DNA of 36,927 bases. Origin: Nitrospirota bacterium (GTDB lineage: Bacteria > Nitrospirota > 9FT-COMBO-42-15 > HDB-SIOI813). A program made the translations under genes and the position numbers. Below are positions 30,834 to 36,927 of the stretch, piece by piece. Within the stretch, counting starts at the first letter, position 1, and every line of letters begins with the position of its first letter. The notes under the pieces are model-generated. The model saw nothing but the letters and a program-made list of their open reading frames with translations, was not told the origin of the DNA and ran no database searches. The stretch spans positions 1 through 36,927 of the forward strand of contig JAHFEQ010000010.1 of NCBI GenBank assembly GCA_023248395.1, given 5' to 3'.

Positions 30834-31354
30834 TGACTTCATCTACTAATAAGGTTATACTTCTTTTTGCTACTGGTCTTATGCTGAGGGCAATTCTATA
30901 TTATAATCCACCGGTCAACATCCTTAAGGTCGGTGATTCAGCGCCAGCCTTTGCTATTACCCTTACTGATGGAAAGGCATTAAAATCAGAAGAATTTAAA
31001 GGTACGCCTCTGGTCATGTTTTTTTATGCCAACTGGTGTCCCTGCTCTCATAATTCTGCACCGCTGATCCAGAAGGCATATGAAGAATATCCAGGGGCGA
31101 ATGTTAAATTCCTGAGTGTTGGCATACAGGACGGGGAGAGCGATTTAAAAGATTTTGTAAAAAGGCACGGGTTTAACTTTTATACCGGAACAGATACCGC
31201 TGGAAAGATCTCTGGTGCCTTTGGAGTAGCGACCACTCCAACAACAATTGTTATAGATAAAAACTGGAAGATCAGTGGCCTGATTGTGGGACAGGTAAAG
31301 ACCATGAAGGCCATAGAGGATAAGATTGGCGAGGCGACTAATGATCGGGTTTGA
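30833..31354 (+). CDS. TlpA/AhpC-like redoxin with an unusual Cys-Pro-Cys active site
   Basis: The 173-aa thioredoxin-fold protein has an N-terminal hydrophobic segment (VILLFATGLMLRAILYY) for membrane anchoring or export. The active-site loop reads FFYANWCPCSHNSAP, so the catalytic cysteines are Cys69 and Cys71 with only one residue between them instead of CX2C. The fold otherwise looks complete, with VATTPTTIVIDKNWKISG as the cis-Pro region and downstream strand. In redoxins the first Cys can act as a peroxidatic or reducing thiol. It sits between the cytochrome and a CcdA-like protein, which suggests a role in haem-protein thiol chemistry. The next start overlaps its end by 14 bp. Confidence 0.85.
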   Translation: MTSSTNKVILLFATGLMLRAILYYNPPVNILKVGDSAPAFAITLTDGKALKSEEFKGTPLVMFFYANWCPCSHNSAPLIQKAYEEYPGANVKFLSVGIQDGESDLKDFVKRHGFNFYTGTDTAGKISGAFGVATTPTTIVIDKNWKISGLIVGQVKTMKAIEDKIGEATNDRV

Positions 31355-32117
31355 GTCTGCCTTCGCAGAAGAACTGGTGCATCATCACCATGCTGCAGAA
31401 AAAGCAATAGAGTTAAGCCTGTTATCAAGCTATACAGGGGGGGCTCACAGTCTTTTTTCGATCTGGTTCTTCTGCCTCCTGCAGATAAGCCCATTCATCC
31501 TTGCCTTTCTGCTGGGTACCGCATCTATGGAGTCTCCGGGTGACAAGTTAGAAAAAGGGATCAGAAAAGTTGCTGTTACAGGGCTTCTGGCCCTCACAGG
31601 CTTTTCTATAATATTTACCATTATTGGCGCCTCAGCTACATCTGCTGCTGTTATCCTGTACAGATACCTCTCCGTACTAAACCAAATGGGTGGCATTCTG
31701 ATTTTACTTATCGGCCTCTACTTTCTTGGGATTTTCACCTTACCTAAAGGCATTGAGAAAAAAAATCCCTTGCCCGTACTGCATAGCATAGTCGCTGTAT
31801 TATTTGGCATGGCCCTGGCCTTTGCCTATAAGCCATGTGTAACACCTACCCTCTCAGAGATCTTCAATTATACGAAGGACCCGCGTACTGTCAGTGAGGG
31901 CACAATCTTTCTTGTCTTTTATTCAGCAGGGGTTTCTACATCACTTCTCTCAGTTGGGACACTTGTTTCAAGTTTTGTCCTGATTTCAAAAAATGAGAGG
32001 GTAAGAAAGGCCGCAAGGATTTTAAGCGGCGCCCTTTTAATAATGATGGGTATCCTGATCTTAACAGACTGGATGGTGGCCTATAAAAGCCTTCTGGTAG
32101 GAGGGTTTGTAAAATGA
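31341..32117 (+). CDS. CcdA/DsbD-like transmembrane electron-transfer protein, atypical
   Basis: CcdA passes reductant across the inner membrane to periplasmic thioredoxins. This protein has about six hydrophobic segments, arranged as two pseudo-repeats. The second repeat keeps the canonical AYKPCVTPTLSEI, but the matching position in the first repeat is LQISPFILAF, with Phe where SPC is expected. A lone Cys lies four residues before that Ser-Pro (FFCLLQ). The N-terminus is histidine-rich (LVHHHHAAE). The track starts at TTG 31326; ATG at 31341, with GAGG about 9 bases upstream, is preferred. It overlaps both neighbours. Whether it still transfers electrons is uncertain. Confidence 0.82.
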   Translation: MIGFESAFAEELVHHHHAAEKAIELSLLSSYTGGAHSLFSIWFFCLLQISPFILAFLLGTASMESPGDKLEKGIRKVAVTGLLALTGFSIIFTIIGASATSAAVILYRYLSVLNQMGGILILLIGLYFLGIFTLPKGIEKKNPLPVLHSIVAVLFGMALAFAYKPCVTPTLSEIFNYTKDPRTVSEGTIFLVFYSAGVSTSLLSVGTLVSSFVLISKNERVRKAARILSGALLIMMGILILTDWMVAYKSLLVGGFVK

Positions 32118-32905
32118 AAATTATATCCTCCATTATATTAGTATTAATTATAGCTGCAGGTTGTGAAAATGCCTCTGAAAGGGGCGGGGTTCCTAACCCT
32201 GATCTTAAGATTGGAAGGATGAAGGTATCTATATGGCCAGAGTATGACACAGAAGGTGTCCTTGTTGTGTATGAGGGGAAGTTTTTTGAGAGAGACCGCT
32301 TTCCAACTAAGGCAGCTTTTATCGTCCCAAAGGGCGTAAGGGAATTGACCGATGCATGCAGCCTGTCTCCCAAGGGGGAACATTTCTGCCAATTATACGA
32401 GGTATCCCCAAAGGGGGGCTATTCCGGTGTCACACTTAAACTCCCTTACCCTGACTTTTTCATAGATTTTCAATATAACCCCCTTAACAAAGGTAATAGA
32501 AGGGAGTTTGAATACGTAGTCCTGTCTCATTATCCCATAGGAGAGTTAGAGGTTAATATCCAACAGCCGCTTAGATCTTCCGGTTTTAATGTAACTCCTG
32601 TCTCATCAAAAGAATCAGAAGACAAGGGATTCAGATATCTCCATTATACTTATGATAATATCCCTCAGGAAAAGGAGATAAGGTTTAATATAGCTTACAG
32701 TAAAGAAGATTCAAGGCCATCTATAGATATAAAATTCTCAAGTATGGCTGAATCAGGTCAGGCTGGTTCTAACAGAGGTTATACTATGTTCCTGGTCGGG
32801 GGAGTCCTCCTCCTTATATTATTAGGCTATTACAGATACGTCATAACCAACAGATCAAAGGCTAACCAGAAATTAACCTCACCTCCTGAGAAAAAAGGAG
32901 AGTGA
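32114..32905 (+). CDS. Unknown lipoprotein with C-terminal membrane helix
   Basis: The 263-aa protein starts with a clear lipobox, IIAAGC (Cys17). A beta-rich region follows (MKVSIWPEYDTEGVLVVYEGKFF, then FPTKAAFIVPKGVREL, FEYVVLSHYPIGELEVNIQQPLRSSGF), and a single transmembrane helix ends it (MFLVGGVLLLILLGYYRYVI), with a short basic tail. Double anchoring by lipid and helix is unusual. I recognise no named family; the strand pattern resembles an Ig- or carboxypeptidase-regulatory-like fold. It overlaps the CcdA-like stop by 4 bp and lies 6 bp before the CcmH fusion, so it probably works with cytochrome maturation or a redox complex. Confidence 0.7.
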   Translation: MKIISSIILVLIIAAGCENASERGGVPNPDLKIGRMKVSIWPEYDTEGVLVVYEGKFFERDRFPTKAAFIVPKGVRELTDACSLSPKGEHFCQLYEVSPKGGYSGVTLKLPYPDFFIDFQYNPLNKGNRREFEYVVLSHYPIGELEVNIQQPLRSSGFNVTPVSSKESEDKGFRYLHYTYDNIPQEKEIRFNIAYSKEDSRPSIDIKFSSMAESGQAGSNRGYTMFLVGGVLLLILLGYYRYVITNRSKANQKLTSPPEKKGE

Positions 32906-32911
32906 ACAAAT

Positions 32912-34138
32912 ATGAGTATACGCAAAAAAATAGGCATTTATTTCTTCTCTGTAGTCCTTGTCTCAATGGGTCTATTTTCAGAATACACCTTTTGGCCCGG
33001 CGAAAAGGCTGAAACAGTAGCCGGGATTTCGCATGACCTGGCCTGCCCGTGCGAGTGTCCGATGGTACTGGAAGACTGTCACATGAGCTGCGGCCTTGAG
33101 TGGAAGGATATGGTAGGAAAGAAGCTAAAGGCAGGGCTTACCAAAGAAGAGATAAACCAGTATTTCTTTAAGCGGTATGGTCAGGAGGCGATGCTTACGC
33201 CTATCCAGAGGCTTCATGGCAAGTGGTACCAGTTGACAAGAAAGGGCTTTCCATTAAGGGAGAGTTCACTTCTTACAGGTATGGTGCTTGTCTGGAGTGG
33301 GATTGTTTATCTGATAATTGGCGCTTTTATTGGCAGAAAAAAGGGGACAACATCATCAATCCTTATTATCCTGTTTACAGGGATGCTGGCAGGGACAAGC
33401 TGGGCAAAGGATGAAGTCCAGATGGTGTTAATCCCTGCCGGAGAGTTTATAATGGGAACCAGTAATGAGGAGATCAAGGATTTAGTCCGCAGGTACGGTG
33501 GAAAAGAATCCTGGTTTGCTGATGAACAACCCAGCAGGAAGGTCAATGTTAAATCTTTTTATATTGACAGGGTTGAGGTCACAAACAAACAGTACAGCGG
33601 CTTTAACAGCTCTTATACCTATCCTGCGGACAGGGGGAATCATCCTGTTGTCGGCGTAACATGGCAGGATGCCTTTGACTATTGCAAGTGGGCAGGAAAA
33701 CGCCTTCCAACGGAAGAGGAGTGGGAAAAGGCTGCCAGAGGGACAGACGGACGCACCTATCCCTGGGGTAAAGACTTTGATGCGGGTAAAGCTAATACAA
33801 CTGAATCAGGCCGGGGAGGCAAAGCCAGGGTAGGGAATTATGAATTAGAGACAAGCGCTGTCCTGTTTCCCGGAGGTACAGTTGAAACAGGTACAATTAC
33901 GGCAGGCGCCAGCCCTTATGGCGTTTATGATATGGCAGGAAATGTCTGGGAGTGGACAGATACATGGCATGACAAGGATAAGGGACTCAAGGTACTTAAA
34001 GGCGGGTCCTGGGTCAGTCCGTACATAAGCAGCAGGGCAGCTATACGACTCCCTGATGATATAAACATTATTTCTAATGATTATGGATTCCGTTGTGCAA
34101 AGGATGCAGAAGTCCCTGAGAGCTCTTCTAAATTTTAA
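32912..34138 (+). CDS. CcmH-like domain fused to an FGE/SUMF1-fold domain
   Basis: This 408-aa fusion has an N-terminal signal anchor (about residues 8-24). A CcmH-type domain follows (about 40-105: [56 protein letters not shown], with Cys45, 47, 49, 56 and 60), then a membrane helix (about 120-140) and a second hydrophobic segment ending GTSWA like a signal peptide (about 149-165). The C-terminal half is a formylglycine-generating-enzyme-fold domain (about 169-400: [59 protein letters not shown]). CcmH reduces apocytochrome cysteines for haem attachment. The FGE part lacks a cysteine at the SxxRAAIR position where catalytic enzymes carry one, so it may be structural. Confidence 0.88.
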   Translation: MSIRKKIGIYFFSVVLVSMGLFSEYTFWPGEKAETVAGISHDLACPCECPMVLEDCHMSCGLEWKDMVGKKLKAGLTKEEINQYFFKRYGQEAMLTPIQRLHGKWYQLTRKGFPLRESSLLTGMVLVWSGIVYLIIGAFIGRKKGTTSSILIILFTGMLAGTSWAKDEVQMVLIPAGEFIMGTSNEEIKDLVRRYGGKESWFADEQPSRKVNVKSFYIDRVEVTNKQYSGFNSSYTYPADRGNHPVVGVTWQDAFDYCKWAGKRLPTEEEWEKAARGTDGRTYPWGKDFDAGKANTTESGRGGKARVGNYELETSAVLFPGGTVETGTITAGASPYGVYDMAGNVWEWTDTWHDKDKGLKVLKGGSWVSPYISSRAAIRLPDDINIISNDYGFRCAKDAEVPESSSKF

Positions 34139-34967
34139 ACTGCTTCTTGTTTCCATATTCCTGTTTCTGGCCCTTGCAGGTTTTGTTATAGTGCAGGGGA
34201 TCAGGGGGGAAAGCCTTTTTTTAAATGACCTGCGGCTTTGGGGAAGACTTTTCCTTTTTCGCTACTCTATGGTAAATGGACTGACAGCAGAGGAGACATC
34301 AGCCCTCTTTAATTCAACCTGTAACCGCGGCTGCCACAGTATGGAGGTTATCTATGGAGCTGTCCATACACCTCTCGGGTGGGCACAGGTAGTAGAAAGA
34401 ATGGGCAATGATAACGGAGTAAAGTTACACTCAAAGGAAAGGGAGGTAATCATCAGATACCTCCAGGAGAACTACCCTGCCCCTAATACAAAACTCCCTC
34501 TTGCAATAGTAAAGGCAGTAAAAAAACTTGTCTGGCGTAATGATATGGGTTACGCAGATATATATGTGGATATATTCTATGCAACAAAGGAATATTTCAT
34601 GGCCATTGAATCGTTGAGTGAGGCAGGGAAATATCTTGTTGACAGAAACCTGGTATTTATAGTAGACCTTACTGTTCATACAGGTAAACTCCCTACATTC
34701 CCTTTAGATGAAAAGACCTTTTTAAGGGATGATAGGGGTAATGAATATACTGCCCTGCCAGGCTGGAATATGAGGATGGAGAGCAGAGAAGCCCATCACA
34801 GAGAGGGTGTTGTGAGATTTTCCAGGTTTGACAAACAGGGAAATCCAATTATCAAAGGAGATACCCAATATATTGAGGTTGTAATAAAAGACCTGGGAGG
34901 CCCTAAGGAGAGGGCATACCGCTGGGACATGCCCATACAGTTTCCACCGGATTTATTGCAGGGGTAA
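34104..34967 (+). CDS. Membrane-anchored cytochrome with CX3CH haem motif and unknown C-terminal domain
   Basis: An N-terminal anchor ([18 protein letters not shown]) precedes a small cytochrome-like domain: [26 protein letters not shown]...[34 protein letters not shown]. This matches the usual c-type layout with WxxVVxRM and ExxxIxxYLxxNYP. The haem motif is CNRGCH (Cys73, Cys77, His78), so CX3CH instead of CX2CH. The C-terminal ~150 residues form a beta-rich domain I do not recognise. The track start (34077) would overlap the fusion gene by 62 bp. ATG 34104 fits the signal anchor better but still overlaps by 35 bp. It is probably a periplasmic electron carrier or sensor. Confidence 0.78.
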   Translation: MQKSLRALLNFKLLLVSIFLFLALAGFVIVQGIRGESLFLNDLRLWGRLFLFRYSMVNGLTAEETSALFNSTCNRGCHSMEVIYGAVHTPLGWAQVVERMGNDNGVKLHSKEREVIIRYLQENYPAPNTKLPLAIVKAVKKLVWRNDMGYADIYVDIFYATKEYFMAIESLSEAGKYLVDRNLVFIVDLTVHTGKLPTFPLDEKTFLRDDRGNEYTALPGWNMRMESREAHHREGVVRFSRFDKQGNPIIKGDTQYIEVVIKDLGGPKERAYRWDMPIQFPPDLLQG

Positions 34968-34975
34968 AGAGGAGA

Positions 34976-35503
34976 ATGAAAAAAAACATAGTTATTATAA
35001 TTGCACTTTTAACCCTCATCTCCGGATGCAGCAGGGGAAAAGGGTCAGATACTGCCGGGGTATCCATTGGCTCTAAGGCCCCTGATTTTTCCCTTGTAGA
35101 TCTTTCAGGTCAAAAGGTAGAACTTAAGGACTTTAAAGGAAAGGGTGTCCTTGTCAATTTCTGGGCAACCTGGTGTTATCCATGCAGGGAAGAGATGGAT
35201 GATCTTAAGGCATCTTATGATAAGTTTAGGGACAAAGGAATAGTAATCATTGGTATTAATATAAAAGAGAGTAAGGATATCGTAAAAAAGATGACTGACA
35301 GCTTCAATATTACCTATCCAATATTACTTGATAGTGATGGAAAGATAAGTGAGGCATATAATATCTTTGGAGTTCCAAGCTCCTTTTTTATAGATAATGA
35401 TGGGACTATAAGAGACGTTGTACTTGGTGAGATGACCGAGGATATGATTGTAGAAAAGATAGACAAACTTGTCTCAATATCTCAAAGTAGTGAAAGGAAT
35501 TAA
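34976..35503 (+). CDS. TlpA/ResA-like thiol-disulfide oxidoreductase lipoprotein
   Basis: The 175-aa protein has a textbook lipoprotein signal (MKKNIVIIIALLTLISGC, Cys18) and a thioredoxin fold with active site FWATWCYPC (Cys67, Cys70), plus FGVPSSFFIDNDGTIRD around the cis-Pro. This is the ResA/TlpA pattern that reduces apocytochrome or other periplasmic disulfides. AAAGAGGAG precedes the ATG. It is the second TlpA of the operon and differs from the first in its active-site dipeptide (YP versus PP), so the two may differ in redox potential or partner. Confidence 0.92.
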   Translation: MKKNIVIIIALLTLISGCSRGKGSDTAGVSIGSKAPDFSLVDLSGQKVELKDFKGKGVLVNFWATWCYPCREEMDDLKASYDKFRDKGIVIIGINIKESKDIVKKMTDSFNITYPILLDSDGKISEAYNIFGVPSSFFIDNDGTIRDVVLGEMTEDMIVEKIDKLVSISQSSERN

Positions 35504-35506
35504 AAT

Positions 35507-36829
35507 ATGAAAATAAAATTCTGGTCATTACTCTTAATCCTTTGTCTTACACTGATAGGAGGTTGCAGCGGGGGGGGGGAGGAAGAAAAAAGTGAGGTTC
35601 AACTCAAAAGGGAGCAGCGGGAGGCTGAATTTCAACAGGGTCTTTCAAAAAAGGACATTAGTACAGAAAATGATATAACTTATGGACCTGAGGTAAAGAC
35701 TAAAGGAAAAGATAAAGTGAGTGGAATATATGATCGCCCCAGGGAGATGCGAATAGGGGTGATAGGTCCTGAGACAGGGGAACTTTCAGAATTCGGGACA
35801 AAGACACTGGAAGGTGTTCTGCTTGCTGCAGAAAGATTAAACTCTTCAGGCGGCCTTAATGGCAAGAAGGTAGAGATAATCCACTACGACAGCGGGGGCA
35901 CTCCAAAGGGTGCATCAACTGCCACAGCAAAAATAATCACAGATGATAATGTGATTGCTATTATTGGAAGCCCAACCGGTGAGATCACCTTTAATGCCAC
36001 TCAACTGGCAAATACTTCACACACAATCTTTGTCTCTGCCGGCACAAGGAGGAGGCTTGGGGATAGCGGGCCTTATATATTCAGAAACGCCCTTCCGGAC
36101 GACATTGCAGTAAAGAGGCTGATGGAATATGCATTAAAAGAAAAAGGCTGCAAAGACTTTGCACTTGTAACTTCCATGAGTAATGATTATTCCCACCAGC
36201 TCTCCTCTTTATTTAAAAGCGAAATCTTTGATAAAGGCTCTAACCTTGTTGCTGATATGCACCTATGGGCAAAGGATACGGCTAATATATCTGCAGAAGA
36301 GATGAGCATAGAAAGGGAGATAAAAGAGATAAAGTCAAAGAAGCCTCAGTGCATAATATACACAGGCGAATCAGAAGAGGGAGCACAATTGATGAAAGAG
36401 GCCAGGAGACAAGGCCTTGATGTACCCATGGTTGGCAGTGAGGACCTCTTCTCCCGTGAATTTATAGAGCTGGGTAAAGACGCAGTAGTCGGCAGTATCC
36501 TCTACGCAGGTTATTCACCGGACTGGGAGGAAAAACAGCTTAAGAACTTTATTGAAGAATATAAAAAGAAAAAGGGTAAGTCCCCTGATAAAATCGCTGC
36601 ATTAGGTTACGATACCTTTAATATTATAGCAAAGGCTATAGCCGAGGCAGGCTCAACAGAAACCCCAAAGGTCAGGGATGCGATGATGAATCTCAAAGAT
36701 TTTCCGGGTATTACGGGAAAGACAAGTTTCAATGAAGATCGGGAACCTCTGAAGCCCCCTTTCCTGTACAAGGTAGTGAAAGATGAGAGTGGTGTCCGAT
36801 TTTCTTTTATAGGTATAGGCAATCCTTAA
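35507..36829 (+). CDS. Periplasmic binding-protein-like lipoprotein (branched-chain amino acid type, Peripla_BP_6)
   Basis: The 440-aa lipoprotein (lipobox LIGGC, Cys20) has a charged linker (about residues 25-75), then a type I periplasmic-binding fold: MRIGVIGPETGELSEFGTKTLEGVLLAAERLN, IIGSPTGEITFNATQLANTSHTIFVSAGT and KIAALGYDTFNIIAKAI. No ABC permease or ATPase for amino acid uptake is nearby, so it may sense a ligand for the redox system or serve a distant transporter. A run of ten G bases directly after the lipobox Cys codon region encodes the Gly stretch and is a potential slippage site. It starts 3 bp after the TlpA stop. Confidence 0.88.
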   Translation: MKIKFWSLLLILCLTLIGGCSGGGEEEKSEVQLKREQREAEFQQGLSKKDISTENDITYGPEVKTKGKDKVSGIYDRPREMRIGVIGPETGELSEFGTKTLEGVLLAAERLNSSGGLNGKKVEIIHYDSGGTPKGASTATAKIITDDNVIAIIGSPTGEITFNATQLANTSHTIFVSAGTRRRLGDSGPYIFRNALPDDIAVKRLMEYALKEKGCKDFALVTSMSNDYSHQLSSLFKSEIFDKGSNLVADMHLWAKDTANISAEEMSIEREIKEIKSKKPQCIIYTGESEEGAQLMKEARRQGLDVPMVGSEDLFSREFIELGKDAVVGSILYAGYSPDWEEKQLKNFIEEYKKKKGKSPDKIAALGYDTFNIIAKAIAEAGSTETPKVRDAMMNLKDFPGITGKTSFNEDREPLKPPFLYKVVKDESGVRFSFIGIGNP

Positions 36830-36868
36830 CCCGGTTATTTCCTGAGGGGTATTATATTTGATGGGGGT

Positions 36869-36927
36869 ATGTCTATAGAGAGGTCTTTTGTCTTTGAGAC
36901 GAGATCTATCTTGGAGGTATCAAATCT
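36869..36927 (+). CDS. Possible start of a further gene, cut by the window edge
   Basis: From ATG 36869 (preceded by GGGGG) a frame stays open to the window end and reads MSIERSFVFETRSILEVSN. It follows the binding-protein gene by 39 bp on the same strand, so it may continue the operon. Nineteen residues are too few to assign a family. Confidence 0.35.
   Translation, partial: MSIERSFVFETRSILEVSN

Noticed and set aside
33410-34138. Active sulfatase-modifying enzyme
   Set aside because: The cysteines expected at the copper site are not visible and no sulfatase gene is nearby.

Overview
This 36.9 kb window looks like chromosomal DNA from an uncultured Gram-negative respiring bacterium. The evidence is a complete 14-type complex I operon, many lipoprotein signal peptides, periplasmic c-type haem motifs and moderate base composition. 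The antiporter-like complex I subunits and the dense short palindromic repeats suggest Nitrospirota, Desulfobacterota or a related lineage. That placement is inference and the sequence alone does not settle it.

Layout. (1) 1-5.6 kb is mixed housekeeping and accessory DNA: the 3' end of a type I restriction subunit (hsdR), a DEAD-box RNA helicase, a small cupin, an HD phosphohydrolase, tRNA-Ser(CGA), a RHH/PIN (VapBC-like) toxin-antitoxin pair directly upstream of that tRNA, a gene-poor stretch with a decayed reading frame, and a VOC protein. (2) 5.6-22.0 kb is one minus-strand nuo operon, nuoABCDEFG-[cyclic-nucleotide-binding protein]-HIJK-[MrpD-like]-[83 aa]-[MrpD-like with NuoL-like tail]-MN. 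A canonical NuoL is absent. Two MrpD-like antiporter subunits and a small membrane protein stand in its place, so four antiporter-like subunits are encoded instead of three. (3) 22.0-23.8 kb holds small genes: a YqaA/DedA-type membrane protein, a possibly leaderless membrane protein, a BlaI/MecI-type repressor and an unknown 107-aa ORF. (4) 23.9-28.6 kb is a four-gene GldA/GldF/GldG/DUF4340-type ABC export operon behind a consensus promoter. (5) 28.6-36.9 kb has a TPR protein on the minus strand, then a tightly packed nine-gene plus-strand operon. It encodes two TlpA-like lipoproteins, a CPC-motif redoxin, a CcdA-like membrane protein lacking one canonical cysteine, two membrane-anchored cytochromes (one with a CX3CH haem motif), a CcmH-FGE/SUMF1 fusion, an unknown lipoprotein, and a branched-chain-amino-acid-type binding protein.

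The two strongest hunt results are as follows. The 29.7-36.8 kb operon looks like an undescribed periplasmic thiol/haem module. Short palindromic and heptamer repeats have repeatedly landed in or at the ends of genes: they supply stop codons for nuoC, nuoF, nuoG, nuoN, the CNBD gene, the VOC gene, the BlaI-like gene and the DUF4340 gene, and they are read in frame inside NuoG. Also notable are the enlarged antiporter set of complex I, the toxin-antitoxin/tRNA-Ser unit with a consensus promoter inside its operator, and a perfect 16-bp-arm hairpin inside the GldG-like coding sequence.
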